Source of the DNA: Halichondria panicea
Taxonomy: Eukaryota > Porifera > Demospongiae > Suberitida > Halichondriidae
Direction: 5' to 3'
DNA length: 64,000 nucleotides
NCBI RefSeq assembly: GCF_963675165.1
Contig: NC_087377.1
Coordinates: forward strand, 7,953,122 to 8,017,121
Below, one piece after another: positions 9,353-20,156 of this stretch (its first letter is position 1; each line of letters opens with the position of its first letter). The position numbers were made by a program, and so were the translations under genes. The notes under the pieces are model-generated. The model was not told the DNA's origin and searched no databases. It saw only the letters and a program-made list of their open reading frames with translations.

Positions 9353-11906
9353 TTCAGGCCTCTACAGGACTGGTGCTGCCAGTAGAGAGAACCACTCGAT
9401 TGGGTTGTATACCAGAGGGCAGGACTGTCAGCTATGAATGCACTGTCGATGATGATGAAGGTGGTCGCTCAACATTACGGCGAGGCAGTGCATTCAACTG
9501 TCCCAGCAGCTCATCTGTGATCAACTTAGCTCATTCTCTATATATGAACCTAATGGAGCGAGTGGATCTTGTGGGGTGACCTATCTGCCATGAGTGTCGA
9601 GGTTATTGGAGACAACTACACCTCAAGACTGACTCTAACAGCAACTGCTGAGCTGAATGAAAAGACTATTGAATGTACTCGGGGTGGTATAGTTGCGATC
9701 GGAAATGATACCTTAAGAACTGGAGGTATAATAATTAGTCCAGTAATTGTAAATCAAGAGTAATTGTAAATCAAGGGAATAATTTAACATTCTGTATCCC
9801 CATGCATGCAGCCCCTCCCTATCCCCCTCAAAGTGCCATGGTAGAGATTGTTACTAAGGGGTTACCTGCTGAACGTTACTGGAGAAGACTGGATGTGTGA
9901 GTATGAATATCAGTGCTGACACTACCAGTGTGAACTGTTCTGGTTGGATTGTAATGAATCAGACCTGCTTCTTTGAAGTGAAGACTGTCTCTCAAGACTA
10001 TGGGTTTACCAGTGGCCCTGTGAAGGAATCTGTTGTACTGATGGGTAAGCAGCCTATCATTATTACACAGTAGACTTCTGTATAATGCTACAATTTGTAG
10101 TGCCACTTGCACCAACACAACTACAGGTGATATTTAGTGCACAACAAATCGAGGTGGAGTTCTTGCAACCAGTAAGTAGATTGTACGTTCAAATTATTCA
10201 CTGTTTAAACATGCAGATTGTTCCCCCTCTTGGTGCCAACCTAAACTCTACACTGTGATGTTGGTTGGAACTAATGTCTCAATGAACTTCACTGGTCTGA
10301 CTTGTGATCAAACCAGCAGATCTTATCTCAATCTCACATTCCATGATCTCACCAGTGGTAGCTACATTTCAGTGTGTTTGCCTCTAACATATTTGGCTCT
10401 GGACCTCCTGGTAAGATGAAAGGTTTAGGCTTATCCCTCCTACTCGCAATAATTGTATGTTGCTTACCCCATACAACATGTACACAGAATGCAATCCAGA
10501 AGAGCTTGGTAGTAACCCCACTTCTCTGAATAATCAGGAATGGTCTATGTATCTAACTGACTATTTGCTACAGTGGTGTGTCTCCTGGCTCTGTTGCAAC
10601 ATACAATGCAATGATGGGTACAGAGCACTCTCCTTCCTCAACAGGACTTGCATGTTTGGTGGACAATGGAGTGAGCAGTGGCGTAGCCAGGATTTTGGGA
10701 AGGGCAGGGCTCAAATCCGTTGAGCAGGAGGCGCTGAATAGCTTGGACATCATTCTAGTAACTACGCATGCAGTACAGTGCAGAATAGATTGACAGATCA
10801 AGGTGATTCAAGCTGAGTTGGAGTTGATGAAGCACAAAAGGGGGGGGCTCTAGCCCCGTCAGCCCCCCTCTGCCTACGCCACTGGACTGAGGGGGCATTG
10901 GAGTGTGGAGAAACTATTTCGCCTCGTAAGTTAGTTTCTTGTTACATACTAGACTGGAAACCACTCCAATTCTCTCGGGAGAAAGGGACTGGCAAGCTGC
11001 CATGTTGAGAGTTGTCCCAGTGCGTGAAGAATGTCACGCTGCCACAAGAATGTAATCGTCACAAAATAGTCATGTACCACCGCCCACACGTATCACTGCA
11101 CAAAATATTATCGGCCTCGAGTATAAAGTACATCACTGGCGGTCTGTTATCGAGGCTGAAATAATATCACCCACGCATTACGCATTTTGTTCTAATTGCA
11201 TTCCACAGAGCCCAGAGCGAAGGGAGTGGTTTCCAGTCTAGTTACATACTTGATCAAATCAATATCGATATCTACTTCTTTCCCAATGCCTTCGAAAATT
11301 ATGTGTTGTGGAGTTACATTGACTATTATTGTAGGTGGTTATTATTATGCGTTCTAAGTAGATGTAGGTTGGGAAGCCCTCATCTTTGAAACCAGTATGG
11401 ACAAAACCATACTTTTTTCTCAGGTATCACGCCTGCCTGTCCTCTATACTGTGCTGTTTTGGTTGGTGTTTTTGTGTCTGTAACCGTGGTCGTGTTGATA
11501 ATTGTTTGCATTGCATTTACACTCTACATTCTGAAGAAGTATGGCTTCGTTTCAATCAACACGTCTCAATTTCGGGCCAATTGAGAGTTTCTTCATCGAT
11601 CATTGATTCTATACTTAGGAGTCCAACCACAAATGAATTATCACTGTCCCTAGTCGATACGCAGCCATCAAAAGCCAAGATAAATGTAAACATGTGAGTA
11701 TTTCTATAATCAATTGTAGATTATCTGATATAATTTTTTGTCTACAGGAGCAAGCCATCCCAATCCGCTCAGGTAGATACGTATGCAAACCCTGAAGACT
11801 TCATTAAAACACCACCACACATGCATCCACGAAAGAACGAGGGGGCAGAGGATCAGGGGGAAGTTCTGAAATCCCTTACTGTAGAGCACTAATGACGAAG
11901 TGCTGG
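9353..11906 (+). pseudogene. R2: decayed paralogue of the Ig-FN3-CCP receptor
   Basis: Exon-sized blocks match R1 and R3 in order: Ig-like (9353-9725), FN3-1 (9812-10044), FN3-2 (10101-10171 and 10217-10411), CCP (10498-10924), TM (11424-11578), tail 1 (11619-11693) and tail 2 (11748-11906). Lesions are several. The Ig exon has two 2-bp gains around 9545-9580, a net frameshift. FN3-1 has an internal deletion. FN3-2 has a deletion near 10250. The CCP exon is interrupted by a 208-bp element. The TM exon has lost its splice donor. Tail 2 gains an early in-frame stop. The TM segment is still open (PACPLYCAVLVGVFV...). R1 and R2 are divergently oriented around the Harbinger element. Confidence 0.8.
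10676..10883. mobile_element. hAT-like MITE inside the R2 CCP exon
   Basis: Ends are CAGTGGCGTAGCCAGG at the left and ...CTACGCCACT at the right. Flanks are GGAGTGAG (10668-10675) and GGACTGAG (10884-10891), an 8-bp duplication with one mismatch. The intact R3 exon reads through this site as 'ggacaatggagtgaggggg', which shows the empty-site sequence directly. A related terminus lies near 50440-50470 in inverse orientation, and a possible larger relative at 45127-46200. Confidence 0.8.
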
Positions 11907-12510
11907 TGAGCCATAATTACTTGTTGGTATGTGTTGTTCATACGTATGTAACTTTGTGTGTCGTTATTGTCGTGGTTTAAAGATGGCTTGTTTTGCCTAG
12001 TACGCTGTATAGGTCGTAGTCTTTTGACATACGTACATGCACATGTATGTATTGTCATTGTTGAACATAATTATTGTGGTTCTAGTTTAAATACCAAGAG
12101 AATAATTATATCAATGCACCTCTTGCATCCTTGGTAGTTTTCAGTAACGTACTATAGCTCTTATTTTACCATGCAAGGTTATGATTTGAATGTCACAATC
12201 AACTATTACTCATCTGCATACATGTATACCAAAGTCAGATCATGAGGATATATAATTATAGTAAGATGTAGACAGGGGCAAAACAAATCGTCAGCTATGT
12301 ATATTATTTTGAAGAAAGAGATATAGAAACACCTTTACTACCAGTGTGAGCTGTTCTGCATGGTTTAACTCTTGCATTGGCGGTCAGAACTGCGAAAGGG
12401 AAAATGGCTTAAAAGATTGTTGATTCTGCAGTACTCCTCTGAATGAAAAATTATCATTGAGTGAGTTTGGCTTGTTATAATTATTGCAAATGTGTATGCC
12501 AAAATTAATT

Positions 12511-12540
12511 GTGATTGTGATTGTGATTGTGATTGTGTCC
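12511..12540 (+). repeat. Hexanucleotide microsatellite (GATTGT)n
   Basis: About five copies of 'gattgt' in a row. No gene is seen between 11906 and 12610 beyond this. Confidence 0.8.
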
Positions 12541-12611
12541 ATCTTAACCCCTCAAGTGATCAAGCTTTTCTCGTGAATTAAGCTTTGCACATTACCCATA
12601 ATGTATTTTAC

Positions 12612-12716
12612 AGGAGAAAGACCTCGAGCTCTCAGCTGTGAGAGTATGCCGACAACCTCCACCAATGGCCCCCACAAAAAAACGAAGAGAAAGCTTATTC
12701 GAAACACAAGTGTGCT
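12612..12716 (+). pseudogene. Receptor tail-exon copy, degenerate (R2 downstream)
   Basis: After an acceptor-like 'ttttacag' comes 'gagaaagacctcgagctctc', matching 30587-30700 and 38648-38760. More distantly it matches the intact tail exon 33301-33430. All useful frames are interrupted. Similarity between this block and 30.56-30.96 kb continues to about 12930. Confidence 0.55.
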
Positions 12717-13439
12717 ATGTGTGGTGAGTGCCAATCCCATGTAGTCTAACTATATACCCTGTATCATGAGTATAAACTTTCTTGTAGAGTATTATTTATA
12801 CTTTTTGTGTGTGTGCAGTTTTAGGGTTGGTGTCTTACTTATGTATACTGAGTTCTCCTACTTATACCAAAACAGTGCAACAGCTGCGTAATACATGTAT
12901 CTAAAATTGAATAGAATTGTGATAGCTACAAAGAGATAAGAGTGCAGACTTAATAGTGACTGTATTTTGGGGCAATGATGCTATCCTATACAGGAGAGAT
13001 AGAGTGCAGTACAGACTAATACGTAGTGAGTTGTACATGTATGCCCTCTTCTCTTTTATACACCCTTACTTATTAATTTATGGCATTATACTAGAAGTGC
13101 GTTGTATTGACTGTCTCTGCAGTTTCTTTAAAAGGAATGATTTGACAACACACCCAGCTTGATGTAGTATAGCATAAGTTACAATGGTGGGAAATGATGC
13201 AAAGTATTCCTTGGGAAATGGTGCCTCTCCTACAGGGAATTCTGCCACCCCTGGTGTGTTCTGTAGCCCAGCTAAGGTGTTTTATTGTATACTTAGAACT
13301 TGTTACATTTTGGGATGGTTGGGGACTAACCACTGCATTTACCCAGATACCCACCCACCCATGTTAGTAGTGACTGCGGTACAATTCAATACAAACAGAT
13401 GTACAGATTGTAAATAGTACATTCACCTTAATTGGTTGC

Positions 13440-13590
13440 ACACATTGCGAGCATTTTCACCTTTCCCAAGCTTTGACATGGTCACCATGCAGTACTCTAT
13501 AATTATGTGGCTCGTTTTCTTCTAAATTTAGTAGTATACTCTACTTTTAATAGATCAGCTTGCTTACTATACCGTCCAGTCCTAGTTAGT
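13440..13590 (-). pseudogene. CARD-Death adaptor fragment (Death-domain end)
   Basis: 'cattgcgagcattttcacct' and following blocks align with the 3' coding part of the intact gene at 58298-59116, with small indels. The similarity stops where a CCTCGGTG-family repeat begins at 13597. Frames are broken. Confidence 0.6.
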
Positions 13591-13596
13591 TAATTA

Positions 13597-13624
13597 TGCC
13601 TCGGTGCGCATGCGCAAGCGAGGT

Positions 13625-13695
<71 letters not shown>

Positions 13696-13795
13696 CTGCT
13701 ACAGCTGCTCAAGGGTCAATGAACTGTAAGTAGGCGTTTCTATAGGCTTCTATAATTATATAGTTAACGGTTTCTTGGATTTTAATTCGTGGATT
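13597..13795 (+). repeat. CCTCGGTG-family repeat with (GT)n tract
   Basis: Starts with the terminal palindrome TGCCTCGGTGCGCATGCGCA and then AGCGAGGT. A pure GT microsatellite of about 62 bp follows (13631-13692), then 'ctgctcaagggtcaatgaac' and 'ttggattttaattcgtgga'. It interrupts the CARD-Death fragment. Confidence 0.7.
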
Positions 13796-13799
13796 TGAT

Positions 13800-13925
13800 A
13801 ATAATCAGTCACCAGTACTCTACATGTGGCCAATTTAGGATCGTTTTCCTTCCAATTGGTGCTTCTCAGTATACTCTACTCTAATAAATTGGCTTACTAA
13901 CGTCCAGTCCCAGTTGGTTAATTAT
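13800..13925 (-). pseudogene. Second CARD-Death adaptor fragment
   Basis: A second piece of the same Death-domain region ('tggccaatttaggatcgttt' and 'cgtccagtcccagttggt') matches 58360-58505. It partly repeats 13440-13590, so this is a tandem duplication of fragment plus repeat. Confidence 0.55.
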
Positions 13926-14245
13926 ACCTCGGTGCGCATGCGCATGCGCAAGCGAGGTGTACGTTAGAGTGTTTGTGTGTGTCTGTGTGTGTGTGTCTGC
14001 ATGTGTAGACTGTTACAGCTGCTCAAGGATCAATAAACTGTAAGTAAGAGTTTCTATAGGCTTCTATAGTTAACGTTTTCTTGGATTTTAATTCGTGGAT
14101 TTGCAAAATAATGCTTCCGGTTCTCGAGTTATGCCTACTTGGAATTCTATTGCAGCCTTTTCAAAAGAGTGCGTAGCAAAACTTGTCCATGGAGTGTTGC
14201 TACTCTACTTAGTAGTTAGCTCTGTGCTGCATGATGCCTCGGTGG
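13926..14245 (+). repeat. Second adjacent CCTCGGTG-family repeat
   Basis: Begins at 'acctcggtgcgcatgcgc', carries a shorter GT-rich tract and the family body, and ends near 14240 in 'gatgcctcggtggaggt', the inverse of the usual right end. No coding content. Confidence 0.6.
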
Positions 14246-14810
14246 AGGTCAAAAAGCTACATAAAATAAAGCTACTAGCTATATGCTATAGTACGCCCTC
14301 AGCATTTGTTGTTTATAAGCCATACACTTTGACTAGACCCGCCCACCCATATCAGCAGCTGCAGTTTTGCATTGCACAAGTTACCAACATTGCACTGTAC
14401 TCGAACTCGAAAACTATCCGCTTTTTGCCCTAAAACCGAAGCCGGTTTTATCAGCTGCATTGCATTTCTTGATGAGGAACCTTGTGATGTCCAGCTTCAC
14501 CTCTCTGACTGCCAGTCCCAGTGTGACCACACCCAGTAAAAAGTTATAAGCTTCCAGGTGCTGATTTTAAGTCTTATAATGATTGCTATATAACTTAACG
14601 TGTAAGCGTGCTGCATGGTTATAACTACTACAAGGTATGCAAGTGAGTTGCACAGAATAAACCCATTTGCGCGTGGTTTATTAATATAGGCCATTATAGC
14701 TAACCAGGCCACACCCATCTACAACTTTGGCTTGTTACACCGCCTCTAATGAACCGTGGAGTAAAGCGGATGTTACTTGAGGGTACCTTCGTTTCCAATC
14801 TCTCCTTTTC

Positions 14811-15084
14811 CAGTATCTATGGTCCATATCAAGATGTTGTCACTCGTGTCTGGAGCTTTCAAAACATTTTTTACGTTTTAACAAGCTCATCTACTGCGCT
14901 TGTTGTGAAACCAGTGAGAGCTCCAGCTGTTCAAGGCCTTAAGAAAAGTGTGGAATGCATTCAGATCTAATATATATCCCAAATTTATCGTTGTCTATTG
15001 TAATAATGGTTTCTGATGCACTGAAAGTCTTGTGGTGCTAGCAGACCATCATTATTTTTTATGGTCTAAGCTCAGTGGATACTA
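14811..15084 (-). pseudogene. CARD-Death adaptor fragment (CARD half)
   Basis: Aligns with 58765-59036 of the intact gene, covering the CARD-like helices and linker (for example 'ctgaaagtcttgtggtgcta'). It is interrupted by indels, including a T-rich insertion. Together with 13440-13925 it represents a dispersed dead copy. Confidence 0.65.
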
Positions 15085-15269
15085 CGGTGGCCGAGAAGGG
15101 TCACCTGCCTCCGCCTACTGCCACAATTAACCGCGCGCGCTTAAATCTAAGCGCTTGCAGTAGGCCATTAAACGCGTGCGGTTAAACAAAGAACCGCCAA
15201 CAAATTTTCAGGTCAGTCTGCACAAGGTTAAATCGTGTCTGCATTCTAATTAATGCGACATATTCCTTT

Positions 15270-15403
15270 TGCTGAAATGGCTATCGATGCAGTGAATTGG
15301 ATTTGGTCCTAGAGCTACTCTTGAAGAGTGTCTAAATAAAAGAATCACTATAGCATAGGACCAAATCCAACTCACCTGCATCCATCGATAGCTATTTCAG
15401 CAA
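15270..15403. repeat. Imperfect inverted repeat, arms about 40 bp
   Basis: 'gctgaaatggctatcgatgc' at the left pairs with 'tccatcgatagctatttcag' at the right, and 'ggatttggtcct' with 'aggaccaaatcc'. It looks like a small palindromic element. The surrounding 15085-15950 has no supported gene. Confidence 0.6.
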
Positions 15404-15954
15404 AATAATTATAATATTATGTGGTAAGCGTGCGAATGTGGCGTTAAATACAGAAGGTTAGCCGAGGTCAAAATTCGCGAATTGGCTCAATACTCTCATG
15501 AATTAGCCGCCCTTCCAGGATAGGCCGTATTTTAGTGCAGTTGTACCGTTGTACATACATTGATTGTAATGATGAGCCACTTAGCCTGAGCTAAAGAAGA
15601 AGTTCCTTATTATAATTGTCCCTTCAGGACTCTGCAAATAACTGCTATGCGTTATGTGTACGTGTACGTGTATCAGTGCTGAATCATTTCTTGACGTACA
15701 AGCCTATATTATTATGCTTGTCGAAAGAACCTGTTATGCCCCACATTGATGTCCTTTTTTCAGCAGTAGTATTAACAACAAATTATCTCTTGTTGTATTG
15801 TACATTTCTGACGATTCAACATAATCTTCTATAGACGTGAAAGAGTCATTTAAAAGAGAAAAAACAGTTCAGCAACAGTAGAGGACCGTCGTATTTGACC
15901 AAATTGACCAAATTCCCCTATTATACCCCAATTATGCCTGCATAATGACCTAAT

Positions 15955-16110
15955 CTATTATGCCCCAAATCACGATCATTACCCACTCTTTGAGTTTCAG
16001 CAAAATTAAAATGTTCATCATGATAATATAACGTGTGTGTAAAGCTATTAGTATAATAGCTTTATGTTATATAGCTTTGGCATCTCCACCGAGGCATCAG
16101 CACCCGCGGT
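15955..16110 (+). repeat. 3' part of a CCTCGGTG-family repeat
   Basis: Contains 'cgatcattacccactctttg' and the terminal 'caccgaggcatcagcacccg', as in the 1560-2012 copy. Confidence 0.5.
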
Positions 16111-16224
16111 GCTTTCAGTAACTGGCGCAGCAGGATACAGTAGTGATGCAAAGACTGTGCTATGATTCAGTATTAATTTTCCATTATGTCTGTTCTGAGA
16201 CTCTCCAACGTATATACAGATAAT

Positions 16225-16355
16225 ACTCAGTGCAGAGTCAGCACTTCACTGACCAACAATACGAGTTTGACCCCGTCTCTGGAAATGTGACTGTGGAGTG
16301 GGAGGGAATTGGACCCGACGCAGCTGTTCAAGTCAGCCAGTTCATGTACTCAACC
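16225..16355 (+). pseudogene. FN3-like exon fragment upstream of the LINE
   Basis: After acceptor-like 'ctcagtgcag' the frame reads SQHFTDQQYEFDPVSGNVTV, then EWEGIGPDAAVQVSQFMYSTC, a beta-sandwich (FN3-like) N-terminal half. It runs straight into LINE-derived sequence without a clear donor. The matching second half may be 19111-19220 (NPLVITGLSPGSHILLV). Whether this is a split exon or two exons with the LINE in an intron cannot be decided here. Confidence 0.45.
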
Positions 16356-18619
16356 TGCACATTGTCTCGTCTAATTGTTCACCTATGTCTGATCACTTCC
16401 TTATCACGTTCTCACTAGATGGCTTAAAAACACCAAAACTACTCTCTAGAGACAAACCGGCCAGCAACTACAACTTTAAAAAAGCAAATTTTAATTCCAT
16501 GTCTGAGTTTTTTATCTGCCAACCCAAGCCTGCCTGTTCAGTCCATCTAGAAAAAATCATCTCAAGAGCACAGGAAATATTTGTGCCCAAATTTAACTCT
16601 CAGAAGTCAAAAAGCCCAAAATGGTATACCACAGAAATGAGACATACTACCAATCGCTGCAAAACGCTTACACGCAGAAACAAATCCAAACCCACTGAGA
16701 GTACATCCCTAAGGCTATCTAACTTGTCTACTCATCTCCAGGAACTAATGACAACTGCCAAATCTGAGTACGAAAAATCGTTGGCAGTATGCTTTAAGTT
16801 CAACCCAAGTAAACTATTCCGTCATCTGCGCGACCTAAGTAAGAAAAGTCCACAAACTAGAACAATAATCCACAACGGCTCCATCATCACAGAGACTGGA
16901 CAGATTGCTGAAATTTTCAACAAATACTTTAACTCGACATTCACAAGAAGTGACTATACACTTCCTCCATGGGACAAAATGCCCTCCCCCACTTATCAAC
17001 TGAGCTCTATCTCTATAGAAGAGTCTGAGGTGTACGAAACCCTCACCTCACTAGACACAACAAAGTCACCAGGCCACGATAATATAAATGCGTCAACCCT
17101 CAAATGCTGTGCTACCGCTCTCACAAGATCAGTCACACACATTTTCAATTCTAGCCTATCTTCACATACTTTCCCACCCCACTGGAAGGTCCACAAAATC
17201 TGCCCAATCCCAAAGAAGGGCGACCCCCATCTTGTAGAAAACTTTCGGCCCATCTCTCTTCTCCCAATTATATCCAAAGTCTTTGAAACTATCATCTACA
17301 AGAAAATTATTACATTCGTGAGACCAAAGATAACATGCCAACAATTCGGGTTCCTAAGAAACCGATCATGTCTTTCTCAATTAATCCTATTCTTTTCCCA
17401 AGTTTTTGACAACATAGAAAACCGAAAACCTACAGATGTCATCTACCTAGATTTTAAGAAAGCTTTCGACACGGTCCCACACAATGAGCTGTTGCTAAAG
17501 CTTTGGAAGACAGGCATCACAGGCCCTCTTTGGCTGTGGTTTAAATCGTACCTACATGACAGGATACACTTCACAAGTGTTATTAATACTCCATCCAACT
17601 ACTTACCAGTTATGTCAGGAGTTCCGCAAGGAAGCATCCTAGGCCCACTGTTATTTATTATTTTTATCAATGACCTACCGGAGTGCATCTCATCTGCCAA
17701 TCCATTTCTATTTGCGGACGACACAAAGCTAGTAAAGTGCATCACTTCTACGGAAGACCAATTGGAATTACAAACAGACATCAACCAGTTGTCATCCTGG
17801 TGCACTACTTGGAACATGCAACTCAATGAAGGAAAATGTAATGTGCTGCGCATAACTCATCCTAGCTGGCACGAAGACAACCCTAATACACTCTACTCAA
17901 TCCACAATTCTCACCTTAACTTTGCTACAAAAGAAAAAGACCTAGGCTTGTGCATAGCCAACAACCTCTCCTGGTCACTGCATTATAACCTCATATCGTC
18001 TAAGGCCTACCAAGCTCTTAACCTCATCCGACGGACGATTTCAATGAAATCAGAAACCAGCACAAAAAAATCGTTATATATAACCCTAGTTAGATCCCAG
18101 GTCACCTACTGCTCCCAAGTCTGGAGACCAAATTTGATCAAGGACATTCAAAAACTAGAAAGAATCCAGAGGAGAGCCACCAAATTCATACTCAATGATT
18201 ACTCAAGCTCATACAGATCAAGGCTGTCCGATTTGAAGCTACTACCTCTAATGTACTGGTTTGAAATACAGGACATAATGTTTCTAGTAAAGTCACTAAA
18301 GGAACCCTCGGACAACTTCAACATAAGAGATCACATCAAATTCGTTACTGGTCGCACCCGCTTCAGTTGCAACAACAAACTCACTGTACAAGCCAATCAC
18401 TACAGCGCAAGCAGACACTTCTACCTCAATCGTATCACAAGGTTATGGAACTTGATGCCCACTATGCTGATGGATATCAGCGCACCACTAACTTCAACAA
18501 AGAATACACTCCACCATTACTTCTGGGAGCACTTCAAACAAAACTTTGTCTCTGACATCCCATGTACCTACCACTTAATGTGCACATGCAACAGATGCTA
18601 CACACGTAATTATAGCTAG
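16298..18619 (+). CDS. Non-LTR retrotransposon ORF2 (reverse transcriptase), 5' truncated
   Basis: The frame is 773 aa. LINE homology begins only near residue 20, with a C-terminal scrap of the APE endonuclease (SSNCSPMSDHFLITF, the SDH motif). The reverse transcriptase follows: PIPKKGDP...FRPISLLPIISKVFE, motif A YLDFKKAFDTVPH (about 381-393), SGVPQGSILGPLLF, and the catalytic FADD at about 471-474. A C-terminal region of the type in Jockey/CR1-group LINEs follows (YCSQVWRP, ERIQRRATKFIL). The RT frame is long and uninterrupted, suggesting a fairly recent insertion, but the missing 5' half means it is not autonomous. The nominal start methionine belongs to the host sequence. Confidence 0.85.
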   Translation: MGGNWTRRSCSSQPVHVLNLHIVSSNCSPMSDHFLITFSLDGLKTPKLLSRDKPASNYNFKKANFNSMSEFFICQPKPACSVHLEKIISRAQEIFVPKFNSQKSKSPKWYTTEMRHTTNRCKTLTRRNKSKPTESTSLRLSNLSTHLQELMTTAKSEYEKSLAVCFKFNPSKLFRHLRDLSKKSPQTRTIIHNGSIITETGQIAEIFNKYFNSTFTRSDYTLPPWDKMPSPTYQLSSISIEESEVYETLTSLDTTKSPGHDNINASTLKCCATALTRSVTHIFNSSLSSHTFPPHWKVHKICPIPKKGDPHLVENFRPISLLPIISKVFETIIYKKIITFVRPKITCQQFGFLRNRSCLSQLILFFSQVFDNIENRKPTDVIYLDFKKAFDTVPHNELLLKLWKTGITGPLWLWFKSYLHDRIHFTSVINTPSNYLPVMSGVPQGSILGPLLFIIFINDLPECISSANPFLFADDTKLVKCITSTEDQLELQTDINQLSSWCTTWNMQLNEGKCNVLRITHPSWHEDNPNTLYSIHNSHLNFATKEKDLGLCIANNLSWSLHYNLISSKAYQALNLIRRTISMKSETSTKKSLYITLVRSQVTYCSQVWRPNLIKDIQKLERIQRRATKFILNDYSSSYRSRLSDLKLLPLMYWFEIQDIMFLVKSLKEPSDNFNIRDHIKFVTGRTRFSCNNKLTVQANHYSASRHFYLNRITRLWNLMPTMLMDISAPLTSTKNTLHHYFWEHFKQNFVSDIPCTYHLMCTCNRCYTRNYS

Positions 18620-18767
18620 CTTCACATGTAATCATTAAATTATCCAGCTGTGTCGCTCAATGCGGCACCGTCTGTCAGCTATAGTCTTTGCTACAACAAT
18701 CACTTGTTTTTATATCATTCACGTTACAGGCTGTAAAGTCTTAATAATAATAATAATAATAATAATG
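16350..18767 (+). mobile_element. 5'-truncated Jockey/CR1-group LINE insertion
   Basis: Runs from the point where APE homology begins to a (TAA)n tail at about 18742-18765. A simple-repeat 3' tail and 5' truncation are typical of target-primed insertion in this group. No clear target duplication was found by eye. Confidence 0.75.
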
Positions 18768-19110
18768 TGGATATTACCCAATACGGGCATATTTTCCTGT
18801 AAGTTCATGCAGACTTTATATAGTGCTGCGTAAGATACCTTATAGTGGGTAATTATTTTCGTATTGCATGCATGGTGAACATTTTGTATTTTCGTATTGT
18901 AGAGCATCATCCGAAATTGTGATCTACCTACTGCAATAGGTTCTACATTACTATATAATTTATATGCTGAGCTGTACGAATGTCAAAATATTTATTGAGT
19001 ACGAAAATGTTCACCAACAAACTCACTATACAGTATATGCAGCTATTAAAATGTGTAGCGCATAAAATAACTGTGATCTGAATCACCACGTTATTTCATC
19101 CAATACAGGT

Positions 19111-19220
19111 ATTAATCCCCTTGTCATCACCGGTCTGTCCCCTGGAAGCCACATCCTCTTAGTCACACCAGTGGGAATCAGTGGGTGTACAAGGATGGTC
19201 ACTATACGAGCTTACTCATA
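19111..19220 (+). pseudogene. FN3-like exon fragment downstream of the LINE
   Basis: After acceptor-like 'ccaatacag' the frame reads INPLVITGLSPGSHILLVTP, then VGISGCTRMVTIRAYS and a stop. The 'GLSPGSH' turn is characteristic of FN3-like repeats in sponge and cnidarian extracellular proteins. It could be the second half of the domain started at 16225-16355. Confidence 0.45.
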
Positions 19221-19284
19221 ACCATCTGAACAAACTTCATAAACATGCAGACATACAGTTGTGCTCCTATTCATAGTGCCTCAG

Positions 19285-19515
19285 ATTAAGCTAATATCAA
19301 CACATCCATCAAAAAACATTGTAGTTAAAACTAAGTAACAATTTTTTGTGTCAAGTTGACTGTATATGTAGTCATTAAGCTAGCCTCGATTCCAGACCGA
19401 TTTAATCGGCCTTGAATCGAGGCTATCATTAAGCTAATATCAACACATCCATCAAAAAACATTGTAGTTAAGACTAAGTAAAAATTTTTTGTGTCAAGTT
19501 GACTGTATAATTATG
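19285..19515 (+). repeat. Tandem duplication of about 90 bp
   Basis: 'ctaatatcaacacatccatc' and 'gtgtcaagttgactgtata' occur twice (from 19290 and from 19435). The palindromic element 19381-19425 is inserted in the second unit. Confidence 0.75.
19381..19425. mobile_element. Minimal 45-bp TAGCCTCGA palindromic element
   Basis: Begins TAGCCTCGATTCCAGACCGA and ends in the inverse (TCGGCCTTGAATCGAGGCTA). It is essentially two termini joined. It is flanked by perfect 9-bp direct repeats TCATTAAGC (19372-19380 and 19426-19434). Confidence 0.75.
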
Positions 19516-19554
19516 TATATTAATTTTGTTGGTAGTAGAGCAATTATTGAAACT

Positions 19555-20010
19555 GAAAATATAATTGTTTATTTTAATGATCTTTACCTACCTGTAACGG
19601 TGCATTCATCTTCTCTGAAATGTTATCCATACAACAATGGTTATTGTGGATCCTCGATCCCATCTCATGGATTGGAGTGTGACACAGTACTGCATATATA
19701 CTGAAATTTATCAGCTTGTCTCCAATCCCTAGCTGGATCAACAGGTCAATCTACTTGCTGTAAATGTAATTTCCGACCCTCTGTAGCTGTGAAGCCGCAC
19801 ATACATTCCTCTATTGACAGCTATTGTCATGTGCAATAACTATCACTCACTCACCTGCATGTCCTATCCCCTGGCAGTGTCTGACTACATTGATCTCTCT
19901 ACCACCCTCACATTCTTTTTTGGCACCTCAAGTGCCTGTATGCAGTTATCGGCCATTGATCATGACATTACTACGAGTCTACAGAAGGGTTGAGTGTAGT
20001 ACGTCACTCC
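19555..20010 (+). pseudogene. Calx-beta-like exon remnant (second copy)
   Basis: Contains counterparts of 640-860 (19555-19760) and 165-330 (19860-20000). The latter reads SDYIDLSTTLTF and, in a second frame, GTSSACMQLSAID. Stops and frame changes interrupt it. Interpreted as debris of an extracellular-repeat gene. Confidence 0.3.
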
Positions 20011-20156
20011 CTCTGTCCTATATCTGATAGATAATGATGATGGTCAGCGATATAAATACGTAATAGAGCTTTAGTGTATACTGTACAGTGTATGTATTAT
20101 ACAATTATTTTAGGGCTTTGATAATAATTGTATGACATTGTGGTCATGTATGCCAC

